From IMG/VR virus record IMGVR_UViG_3300020472_000137, positions 1 to 27,811 of that record: a DNA stretch of 27,811 bases. One strand, given 5' to 3'. Below are positions 21,612-27,811 of this stretch, in pieces. Numbering within the stretch: the stretch's first letter is position 1; each line of letters opens with the position of its first letter. This DNA is from a virus. Made by a program: the position numbers and the translations under genes. The notes below the pieces were generated by a model. It was not told where the DNA came from. It was given only the letters and a program-made list of their open reading frames with translations, and ran no database searches.

Positions 21612-21619
21612 TATTTATA
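21612..21619 (-). promoter_or_regulatory. T4-type late promoter (TATAAATA)
   Basis: An exact TATAAATA octamer lies 24 nt before the 51-residue gene and 2 nt after the uvsY stop codon. It probably drives the 51- and 101-residue genes and perhaps uvsW read-through. Confidence 0.78.
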
Positions 21620-21621
21620 AT

Positions 21622-22050
21622 TTACATCCCTGCTTGAAACTTATTCCATTCAATTGCATTTTTAATTTGAAATGTTCTATTGGAAATATTCTTTATAACT
21701 TCCTCAAGAAATTTTAATGTAGCATCATAATATCTTATTTTAAGATCTATTTTTTGAACTTTTTCATCCGCATCCATATATCTTTGTATAGCATCTTTTT
21801 CTCTTACCTTATATCCAAAAGGTTCCTCAATATAAACTTCTGCTGGTGCTTTTCCAGTATAATAATTATGCCTTTCTAATCTAACTTTATTATATTGTTC
21901 TCTTGCCTTTTCACGCAATAAAGTAATAGTATTATAAACTGTATAATACTTTGCGTGTAATTGGGGAATCTTCAGTGATTCATCATGTAGATTATCAGGG
22001 TCAATGACAGAATCTTTCTCCCACATCTCCTGAATTTTATCAAGATTCAT
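21622..22050 (-). CDS. uvsY: UvsY recombination mediator
   Basis: A 142-residue mostly helical protein matching T4 UvsY (137 residues), which loads the UvsX recombinase on single-stranded DNA coated with gp32. Visible family features are the MNLDKIQEMWEKDSVIDPDNL opening region, QLHAKYYTVYNTITLLREK near 30-48, and the terminal FQIKNAIEWNKFQAGM. It overlaps gp3 by ATGA. UvsW follows two genes later, keeping the order of recombination genes seen in marine T4-like phages. Confidence 0.93.
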   Translation of the reverse strand: MNLDKIQEMWEKDSVIDPDNLHDESLKIPQLHAKYYTVYNTITLLREKAREQYNKVRLERHNYYTGKAPAEVYIEEPFGYKVREKDAIQRYMDADEKVQKIDLKIRYYDATLKFLEEVIKNISNRTFQIKNAIEWNKFQAGM

Positions 22051-22586
22051 TTAGAACTAGTAATTTCGTATATAGTATACTTGAAAGATGCCTCTGCTGT
22101 AAAGTACTGAATATCAGTATTAGTTGCATCAAAATCGAGTGATGTTAATGAAATGGGAAATAGATCTTTAAATTTAACTTTTACTATTTCTCTAAGATTG
22201 CTATTTAATATTCTAAGAGTTCCATCACAAAATGCTTCTTTAGGATCTCTCTGGGAAGCACTATCAGTTGTTAAATCCTTATACTGTTTAGTAGATTCTG
22301 GAAATCCTAAACCATATAACCAATCATAAACTGACATATAGTTTTCCATATCTTCATCAACCAAAAACCTAAGTGTAAAATCACCATAAGTTAATTTTTC
22401 ACCAGGAAGATCAATATCCTTTAGATATGATGGTTGAGTAGCAACTGCTAAAGATAACTCTGGTATTCTAGCACTATTTGAGAAAAAATCTACCTTTGGG
22501 TACTTGGCAAGATTAAACTTAAAACCTATACCAGATAGATAATTCCTATTTTGTATTTGAGTTACAAACGGTCCAGATGCAGCCAT
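22047..22586 (-). CDS. gp3: Tail completion and sheath stabiliser protein gp3 (probable)
   Basis: A 179-residue protein in the position of gene 3 in marine T4-like phages, between gp23 and uvsY. The size matches T4 gp3 (176 residues), which caps the tail tube. Segments such as GIGFKFNLAKYPKVDFF, the ELSLAVATQPS strand, YGDFTLRFLVDEDMENY and YDWLYGLGFP resemble tail-tube-type beta folds. The alternative call is a gp19-like tube protein. The assignment rests partly on gene order, so the family is firm but the exact number is less so. Confidence 0.75.
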   Translation of the reverse strand: MAASGPFVTQIQNRNYLSGIGFKFNLAKYPKVDFFSNSARIPELSLAVATQPSYLKDIDLPGEKLTYGDFTLRFLVDEDMENYMSVYDWLYGLGFPESTKQYKDLTTDSASQRDPKEAFCDGTLRILNSNLREIVKVKFKDLFPISLTSLDFDATNTDIQYFTAEASFKYTIYEITSSK

Positions 22587-22600
22587 TATTATTTTTTTAA

Positions 22601-23047
22601 CTATTTAGAAGATCTTTGGGTAAAATCAATACCTTCCATATGATCATACTCATGTTGGAATATTCTTGCAATAAATCCTTCTAATTTAATTTTATGCAAT
22701 TTCTTACCCTCATCTTCATATTTAACGACAATTGTAGATGGTCTTGATATATTCAATTGTAGACCAGGATATGAAAGACATCCCTCTTCATAAGATATTA
22801 ATTTTTTAGATTCTTTTATAATCTTAGGATTAAAACAAGTTATAGTTTCTTCACTCTCTATATCACTCATCATTACAAATGCTCTTTCATTTATACCTAT
22901 TTGATTTGCAGAAAGACCTACACCACCATAATGAAACATATTTTCTGTAAGAGTATATGATAACTTAGAACGATCTAAATTATAACTACATTTTTTAATT
23001 TTTTGATGTAGTAAAACATCATCAATAGGAATTAAATTCTTTATCAT
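22601..23047 (-). CDS. def: Peptide deformylase
   Basis: A 148-residue enzyme with all three deformylase motifs: GVGLSANQIG (residues 42-51, the usual GxGLAAxQxG), EGCLS (88-92, with the metal-binding cysteine) and QHEYDH (131-136, HExxH). It removes the formyl group from nascent proteins. Cyanophages carry it often, and a role in keeping photosystem D1 synthesis going is the usual proposal. It is short because it lacks the C-terminal helix of longer bacterial forms. It is joined to the oxygenase before it by TAATG, and both follow the terminator after gp23. Confidence 0.95.
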   Translation of the reverse strand: MIKNLIPIDDVLLHQKIKKCSYNLDRSKLSYTLTENMFHYGGVGLSANQIGINERAFVMMSDIESEETITCFNPKIIKESKKLISYEEGCLSYPGLQLNISRPSTIVVKYEDEGKKLHKIKLEGFIARIFQHEYDHMEGIDFTQRSSK

Positions 23048-23676
23048 TATTCTACAGTTAAATTAAAAGATATTGCTATCCTATCATCATCTACTTCATT
23101 AGTTAAAACACAATGTTCTAAACAAGATGGGAATAAGTACATATTTCCTTCTATAGGTTCTCTTCCTGTAGCTTCACCACCAGTATATCTTTCTACAAAA
23201 AATCTATTACCATAAGTATATCCTTGTCTAGGATCGGCAAAACTTATACTACCACATTTACCTTTTGGAACTTTAACATAATAAACCCCAGATATATCAC
23301 ATCCTGGATGATTATGAGAACTATTATATGAATATTTTCCATTTACCATTGTCCATATACCTAAACTTATAATTTTAGAAATTGCTGGATAAAATGGTAA
23401 GTTTGGTAATATAAATGTAATCTTATCTATTAGTGGTTGATATATTGAACTTATATCATTATTATATTGAATTTGAGAGTGCCATCCACCCCAATTAGAT
23501 AAACTAATACCATCTTTATCATCTTCTTTTAATTTATAGATATCTTCTTCTAACTTTCTATTATCTATTCCATCAATACTAATTTCAAACAATGGTGTTT
23601 GATATAACATTTGATGAACTATTGTACAATCTTTTAACTCTAAAGTTTGATTTGGTACACGAATATGTTTATCCAT
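23047..23676 (-). CDS. 2OG-Fe(II) oxygenase, HxH type, upstream of deformylase
   Basis: A 209-residue protein from the ATG at 23676; a TTG two codons earlier is less likely. The core is SSHNHPGCDISGVYYVKVP with His121/His123, SISFADPR, then EGNMYLFPSCLEHCVL with distal His188, and DRIAISFNL with Arg199. This is the clearest member here of the phage 2OG oxygenase family with SGVYY, FADPR and FPSxLxH blocks. It opens a cassette with peptide deformylase. AGAAG lies before the ATG. The substrate is unknown. Confidence 0.86.
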   Translation of the reverse strand: MDKHIRVPNQTLELKDCTIVHQMLYQTPLFEISIDGIDNRKLEEDIYKLKEDDKDGISLSNWGGWHSQIQYNNDISSIYQPLIDKITFILPNLPFYPAISKIISLGIWTMVNGKYSYNSSHNHPGCDISGVYYVKVPKGKCGSISFADPRQGYTYGNRFFVERYTGGEATGREPIEGNMYLFPSCLEHCVLTNEVDDDRIAISFNLTVE

Positions 23677-23696
23677 TTTCAACTTCTAATAATATT

Positions 23697-23705
23697 ATTA
23701 TACCA
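23697..23705 (-). promoter_or_regulatory. Extended -10 promoter for the oxygenase-deformylase pair
   Basis: TGGTATAAT is an extended -10 element, 20 nt before the oxygenase ATG and just after the capsid terminator. No -35 box is seen. It could let these two genes be made outside the late phase. Confidence 0.55.
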
Positions 23706-23714
23706 TATTTAGAC

Positions 23715-23743
23715 AAAAAAAGAGGGTTCTTGCGAACCCCCTC
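23715..23743 (-). terminator. Intrinsic terminator after gp23
   Basis: GGGTTC-GCAA-GAACCC forms a perfect 6-bp stem with a GNRA tetraloop. Further G/C pairing outside it is followed by TC and seven T. It begins about 22 nt beyond the capsid stop codon. Confidence 0.92.
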
Positions 23744-23765
23744 GGTTAAAATATAAGCAACTCGC

Positions 23766-25172
23766 TTACATAAGATTTGTAACTTTAACACGTCTGTAGT
23801 AGCGGTTCTTGTTACGAGTAAGAACACCAAGTCCTTGGTTAGTTGCATCTCCTTGTGAGAATGGGTTCTCGACAATGCCGTAGCGAGTCTTGAATCCAAT
23901 TTTTGGTTGGAATGTATCCTGACCAACTGCACGAACCATCTGTAGAGGAACGTATGGGCAGTAGAACAGTCCAGCGTCATAAGGTGAAGAACCTTTGTAA
24001 CCGATAACGTAGTACTGGTTAGCAGATACGTTAGCAGAATAAGGATCGATGTATACACGATACTTACCTTGTAGAACACCAGCAAATGTGTTGCCTGTGT
24101 CGTCTACATTAAGGTTAGAATTTAGTGCAGGGGTGTAATCAAGAACACCAGCCATTGTTAGGGCACTAGCAACGTCTGCAGAGCAGAGGATCATGTTGCC
24201 CTTTCCACGACGAGTTCTTTGGGCGATGGCGTTAGCGTCTCTTTCCATTTGGAAGATCAATCCCTTGAACTTCTCAACGCTCCATCTTCCGTTTGAATCG
24301 GTGTCTAGGTCGAATGTACCACCAGTAGCAACGTTTGCCTGAGCACCAGGTTCTGCTACGTTGTAGATAGTACGGATAACCTCACGGTTGATCTCAGCAA
24401 GTATCTCTGTAGAAAGGATATTTGCTAACTCAGCCTCAGCATTCAATCCGTGGATTGCTTTGAGGTCTTGAGCGAGTTCTAGTGAGTACTCAGCTTTCAA
24501 CGCACGAGACTTCGCAGTCACGGTGACTTTCTCGATTGAGAATGCCATCTGGTTGAACTGATCGCCAGCCCCGTCTCCGAGATCTTCAGCAGTATCAGTA
24601 CGCATACCCTGACCAACGTTATAGTCAGTAGCGTTTCCTTGAGCAGCAGTAGGATTAAGCAATCCAGGATTAGAACCCTGTTGTGCTGTTGTACCTAAAC
24701 CAACGGTAGTGTTAACATCGCCAGTATCAACATCAAATCCATCATTCTGTCCTGAGAATGCTGTATCTGCTTCGTTGAATAATGCTTCTGTTCCGCTTTG
24801 AGTCTTGTAACGAGATCTCATTGCGAAGATTAGTCCAGTAGGACCATTCATTGGTTGAACACCAGCTAGGTCATATGCGACCAAGTTTGGCATTGAACGT
24901 CTGATTAAAGAAATCAGAACTGGGTCGAAACCAGCAACAGGACCAGCGGCTGCGGCATCAGCAGAGAAACCTGCTGCACTACCAGAACTACCAGTGTTTA
25001 CGTTGGGGGCTTCTGATAAGAAGTTACGCTCTTCACGTAATTCCTTTTCTTGGTTTTCTAACAGGACTGCGGTAACTGCTCTTCTATGAGAATCTTTGAT
25101 TGGATCAAGTCCATCATAATCGAGAATTGGGGCCCACTTTTCCTGTAGATGTTCAGAATTGTACATCTGCAT
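23766..25172 (-). CDS. gp23: Major capsid protein gp23
   Basis: A 468-residue protein matching T4 gp23 (521 residues). Visible blocks are IRRSMPNLVAYDLAGVQPMNGPTG, AKSRALKAEYSLELAQDLKAIHGLNAEAEL, ILAEINREV, FAGVLQGKYRVYIDPY and FQPKIGFKTRYG, all also recognisable in T4. The N-terminal part is a propeptide; LSE followed by Ala (residues 52-55) fits the T4 prohead protease rule of cutting after Glu in an (I/L)xE site. Codon and GC use are richer than in neighbours, as expected of a very highly expressed gene. AGAGGT precedes the ATG and a strong terminator follows. Confidence 0.97.
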   Translation of the reverse strand: MQMYNSEHLQEKWAPILDYDGLDPIKDSHRRAVTAVLLENQEKELREERNFLSEAPNVNTGSSGSAAGFSADAAAAGPVAGFDPVLISLIRRSMPNLVAYDLAGVQPMNGPTGLIFAMRSRYKTQSGTEALFNEADTAFSGQNDGFDVDTGDVNTTVGLGTTAQQGSNPGLLNPTAAQGNATDYNVGQGMRTDTAEDLGDGAGDQFNQMAFSIEKVTVTAKSRALKAEYSLELAQDLKAIHGLNAEAELANILSTEILAEINREVIRTIYNVAEPGAQANVATGGTFDLDTDSNGRWSVEKFKGLIFQMERDANAIAQRTRRGKGNMILCSADVASALTMAGVLDYTPALNSNLNVDDTGNTFAGVLQGKYRVYIDPYSANVSANQYYVIGYKGSSPYDAGLFYCPYVPLQMVRAVGQDTFQPKIGFKTRYGIVENPFSQGDATNQGLGVLTRNKNRYYRRVKVTNLM

Positions 25173-25212
25173 TTGAAATTTTACCTCTTGTTTGAAATTA
25201 ATAATTTAAAAA

Positions 25213-26349
25213 TCACTTTTTAGCAGCTCTAGAAAGTGTATTCAGATAGGCTTGCATTCTAGGAGTATGCTCCTCGACTGCAACTTCGTCAGTTGAAACC
25301 TCTTCTGAAAGATTTTCAGAGGTGCTCTTTGGAGTACTTGCACTCTTTGTAGGGAAATAAGATTCCTTCAAAGTGCCAAGCTTCTCACGATAGTCTGACT
25401 CACTTTCAAACTCAACATTCTCGGCAAGACTAGCAAGTTTTTCCTTCTGAGTGTCTGCAAGACCTTCAGCAACATCTGCAAAAATTACATCTGCTGTGGA
25501 TTCTGCTAATCTAGAGTTTAGAGCAACATTTCTTTCAATCTGCTCATTGAGTTTATTCTCCATTTCATCAAGCTTATCTACCATGCTATTAAGCACATCA
25601 TATTTTTCTTCAGGGATAGTTACATAATGTTCTTCAAATAGACTCTTCATTCCTTCTAGGAATGACTCAGTCATTTCTGTCTTAAGACCGTTCTCTACTG
25701 CGAGTTTGTTTTCTTGCACCCACTCGTCAGCAACATACTCAAGGTAAGAATCAACTCTTTCTGTAAGTCCTTTCTTAATTGTGTCTAGTTCTTCAACTAG
25801 AGCATTAGCATAAGACTCATTGAGTTCTTCTTTAATATCAGCAACCTTAGATTTGATTGCGGTCTCGAAAATTGTACGTGCCTTGTCTTGGAACTCTTCG
25901 GAAAGTTCTTCTCCTTCTAGAAGTGCCTGAACGTCTGCATCAACGTCATAGGTTTCTTCTTCTTCGATAACTTCCTCTTCGGTAGTTTCCTCTTCGGCTA
26001 CGATTTCTTCTGTAGAAGATTCTTCTTCAGATACTACTTCGTCTGTGGTAGTTTCATCTTCAGAAACGACCTCTTGCCCATCTTCTAGTTCGTCGGAAAC
26101 TGCTTCTGCAGCACCAGCTTTAGAATTAACGACATCCTTAACTTGTGCTAATGTTGCACCAGGTGTCTTAAGTTTGTTACTATCGTCATCTGGACGAGAG
26201 TTTTCTGGGGTAGGTCCACCAAGATCTTCCCAAGTGGCAGGAGTACCACCTGTAGTAAGTTTTGGCATTGCTTCAGCAGAAGCAGCACCCTTGGTCACCT
26301 GGTTTTCTTCGATGTTTTCCATTTCGTTTAAATTTTTACCAACGGACAT
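25213..26349 (-). CDS. gp22: Prohead scaffold protein gp22
   Basis: A 378-residue protein in the gp22 position. It forms the internal core around which the prohead assembles and is later digested by gp21. The N-terminal half has a long acidic run built from short repeats of E, T, V and S (VVSEDETTTDEVVSEEESS and similar, about residues 90-145). The rest is helical and rich in E, L and K, with coiled-coil tendency (MVDKLDEMENKLNEQIERN). T4 gp22 is 269 residues, so the acidic part is an extension. A late promoter lies 27 nt upstream. Confidence 0.9.
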   Translation of the reverse strand: MSVGKNLNEMENIEENQVTKGAASAEAMPKLTTGGTPATWEDLGGPTPENSRPDDDSNKLKTPGATLAQVKDVVNSKAGAAEAVSDELEDGQEVVSEDETTTDEVVSEEESSTEEIVAEEETTEEEVIEEEETYDVDADVQALLEGEELSEEFQDKARTIFETAIKSKVADIKEELNESYANALVEELDTIKKGLTERVDSYLEYVADEWVQENKLAVENGLKTEMTESFLEGMKSLFEEHYVTIPEEKYDVLNSMVDKLDEMENKLNEQIERNVALNSRLAESTADVIFADVAEGLADTQKEKLASLAENVEFESESDYREKLGTLKESYFPTKSASTPKSTSENLSEEVSTDEVAVEEHTPRMQAYLNTLSRAAKK

Positions 26350-26376
26350 GTGTTCTGATTCGTAAGAATCTTTTAT

Positions 26377-26384
26377 TATTTATA
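26377..26384 (-). promoter_or_regulatory. T4-type late promoter (TATAAATA)
   Basis: An exact TATAAATA lies 27 nt before the gp22 ATG and 12 nt after the gp21 stop. It probably drives gp22 and gp23, because no exact late octamer is found directly before gp23. Confidence 0.82.
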
Positions 26385-26396
26385 GTTTTGTTAAAC

Positions 26397-27047
26397 TTAG
26401 AGGTTATTTAGAAAATTGTTGAATAGACCCAACTTGTGCTCCTCTAAAGCACGTTGATCAACTAAAGTGTTAATTGATTTCTTTGTTTTCTCAGCAAGTT
26501 GTTCACGGAGAAGTCCTCCATCCCAAACCCACTCTTTTCCTTCCATAATTCCATTCACAAATGCGTCTGGAGCAGAAGGATCAGCAACGATATCAGCAGC
26601 AGTTGATAATTGAAAATCTTCACCAACAACTTTATATCCTCTATGATCTTCCTTAAGTGATCCAACTCCACGAGATGAAACACCTAATTTAACACCTTCA
26701 CTAAGTAAAGATTTTGCAATCTTACCCATAGGAGTTTCAAGAAGTTTTGCCTTTCCTCTAAAATTATTACCTTCTTGTGTAAGAGATGTAATTTTATGAG
26801 AAACACGATCAAGATTAACTGTAGGACCTTCTGGATGACCTAATTCACCAAGAGCACGTCCACTTTTAATAAAATTTTCGTTATATCTTTTAACTTCATT
26901 ACATAAAGTCCTAATAGGATATAATCTACCATTACGATTTTTCATCTCACCTTGAAGAAAGACTCCTTCAATATGAAGAGATTTATCTTTTCCCCTTCCC
27001 TCAGTAATGATTTTTACGTTAGAGATTTCTTCTGTGATGAGTTTCAT
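26397..27047 (-). CDS. gp21: Prohead core protease gp21
   Basis: A 216-residue serine protease of the T4 gp21 family (212 residues in T4). It shows the substrate-binding and catalytic blocks: NRNGRLYP (38-45), GELGHPEG with His71, LGVSSRGVGS with the serine at 124 or 125, and ADIVADPSAPDAFV with a conserved aspartate. In T4 it activates itself in the prohead and cuts gp22, gp23, gp67 and other core proteins. It overlaps the small core protein by ATGA. gp22 follows after a late promoter. Confidence 0.95.
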   Translation of the reverse strand: MKLITEEISNVKIITEGRGKDKSLHIEGVFLQGEMKNRNGRLYPIRTLCNEVKRYNENFIKSGRALGELGHPEGPTVNLDRVSHKITSLTQEGNNFRGKAKLLETPMGKIAKSLLSEGVKLGVSSRGVGSLKEDHRGYKVVGEDFQLSTAADIVADPSAPDAFVNGIMEGKEWVWDGGLLREQLAEKTKKSINTLVDQRALEEHKLGLFNNFLNNL

Positions 27048-27232
27048 TGTTCCTGTTCAGTAGATTCTTCTGGTGCTTCTGATTCTGAATCTTGAAAAAA
27101 TGATTGACCCGCTATATCAGGTTTCATAGATTCAATACGACCAGCAGATCTAGCGTACAGATGATCTTTTATTCTATCTGTAATATCTGCTGCAGATGCA
27201 TCAGTTGCGATCAAATCAACAATATCTTCCAT
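27044..27232 (-). CDS. Small prohead core protein (gp67-like position)
   Basis: A 62-residue protein between portal and protease, where T4 has gp67 and gp68. It has a helical first half (MEDIVDLIATDASAADITDRIKDHL region) and a very acidic C-terminal tail (SESEAPEESTEQEQ), like the acidic core peptides of T4. Sequence similarity to T4 gp67 is not obvious to me, so the call rests on position, size and acidity. A late promoter lies 24 nt upstream, and it overlaps gp21 by ATGA. Confidence 0.72.
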   Translation of the reverse strand: MEDIVDLIATDASAADITDRIKDHLYARSAGRIESMKPDIAGQSFFQDSESEAPEESTEQEQ

Positions 27233-27256
27233 AAGATTTAATAAGTATATATTTCC

Positions 27257-27264
27257 TATTTATA
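27257..27264 (-). promoter_or_regulatory. T4-type late promoter (TATAAATA)
   Basis: An exact TATAAATA overlaps the gp20 stop codon and lies 24 nt before the small core protein gene. It probably drives that gene and gp21. Confidence 0.8.
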
Positions 27265-27811
27265 ACTCAGCTGTCTTACTATCTTTCATATACTTTTTAT
27301 CAATCTCAGCAGCCTGTGCTTGTAACTCTGGATCTACTTGCTCTTCACCCATAGAAGCTGGGTCACCTTCTGCACCCATTTCACCCTCTTGAGGTAATGG
27401 TTCTCCAGTAATTGGATCTAACATTGAAGGGTCTGGAAGTATTCCTTTTTGAATTTCATCCTCAATCTGCATATCAATTTCTTCTATTTCTTGATCAGAT
27501 TGACGTAAAATTCTCTTGCGTACATACTCTGTAGAATAATACTTACCAACCCAAGGTTCGATAGTAGCAAGTTGTCCTAACCTACTTTCCATCATTTCAG
27601 ATTCTTTTAATTCTGCAAATTGGTTATCATATAAGAAATCATATTGAATATGATCTTCCATTGTTTCCCAATCTTCAGGAGTAACAATATTCTTAAGAAT
27701 TAACTGAGTCTTAAGCATATCATTAAACATATTTGCAAAACGCTTTCTTAAACGTCCTACAAACTTAGCAAATTTAAGTTCATCTCTTAAGATCTCTGAT
27801 GAACGACCTAA
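27260..27811 (-). CDS. gp20: Portal vertex protein gp20 (C-terminal part, cut by window edge)
   Basis: The reading frame is open to the window edge, giving the last 183 residues of the portal protein. It begins LGRSSEILRDELKFAKFVGR, a conserved block in T4-like portals, continues ILKNIVTPEDWETMEDHIQYDF and YSTEYVRKRILRQSDQEI, and ends in an acidic, proline-rich tail. T4 gp20 is 524 residues; the rest lies beyond position 27811. gp20 forms the dodecameric ring at the head-tail vertex that initiates capsid assembly and DNA packaging. The first ATG at 27730 is internal and not the start. Confidence 0.95.
   Translation of the reverse strand, partial: LGRSSEILRDELKFAKFVGRLRKRFANMFNDMLKTQLILKNIVTPEDWETMEDHIQYDFLYDNQFAELKESEMMESRLGQLATIEPWVGKYYSTEYVRKRILRQSDQEIEEIDMQIEDEIQKGILPDPSMLDPITGEPLPQEGEMGAEGDPASMGEEQVDPELQAQAAEIDKKYMKDSKTAEL

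Noticed and set aside
23669-24085. Minus-strand reading frame of 138 residues overlapping the gp23 3' end
   Set aside because: It is an out-of-frame shadow of gp23 that crosses the terminator, rich in L, T and S without a domain.
26045-26365. Plus-strand open reading frame of 106 residues opposite gp22
   Set aside because: The long serine-rich product is the antisense reading of the acidic repeats of the scaffold gene.

Overview
This window is part of the core genome of a T4-like marine myovirus, most likely a cyanophage of the Prochlorococcus/Synechococcus type. A T4-like pelagiphage is the main alternative. The evidence is a T4-type gene order (20-67-21-22-23, then 3, uvsY, uvsW, 55, 47, 46, 45, 44, 62, regA) together with genes typical of marine cyanophages: peptide deformylase, a CobS-like ATPase, a DUF3110-like protein, PurS and many 2-oxoglutarate oxygenases. 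The DNA is strongly AT-rich. Every supported gene lies on the minus strand, so transcription runs from 27811 towards 1. No tRNA, IS element, integrase or CRISPR array was seen.

Layout in the direction of transcription. (1) 27811-23766 holds the head genes: portal (partial), a small core protein, prohead protease, scaffold and major capsid protein. Two exact T4-type late promoters (TATAAATA) lie here, and a strong terminator follows the capsid gene. (2) 23676-21622 holds an oxygenase plus peptide deformylase cassette with its own -10 element, then gp3 and UvsY. (3) 21587-19233 holds two small late genes, UvsW, and a conserved Sm-like-fold candidate. (4) 19183-15626 holds gp55 behind a sigma70-type promoter, then gp47, a DUF3110-like protein and gp46. 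(5) 15633-13073 holds four oxygenase-like genes in a row plus a small basic ORF. (6) 13002-8541 holds a VWA/HEVGH protein, a conserved phage protein, two small late genes and the CobS-like AAA+ ATPase. (7) 8548-659 is the replication cluster: DUF3310 protein, sliding clamp gp45, clamp loader gp44 and gp62, and RegA. In T4 these core genes are compact. Here they are separated by oxygenases, a Dam-type methyltransferase and several tiny overlapping genes. (8) 662-43 holds a strong promoter, a GC-rich structured RNA region, purS and a terminator.

Ten genes look like Fe(II)/2-oxoglutarate oxygenases. They fall into at least three subfamilies and sit between the replication, recombination and structural genes. 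The second notable feature is the roughly 220-nt structured, apparently non-coding region between regA and purS, behind an almost ideal TTGACA/TATAAT promoter. The third is a recurring arrangement in which a terminator hairpin is followed within 4-12 nt by the -10 box of the next unit. Most genes overlap by ATGA or TAATG or lie a few bases apart, which suggests translational coupling. Several start codons were trimmed from the longest ORF. Function calls rest on motif recognition only, because no database search was possible.
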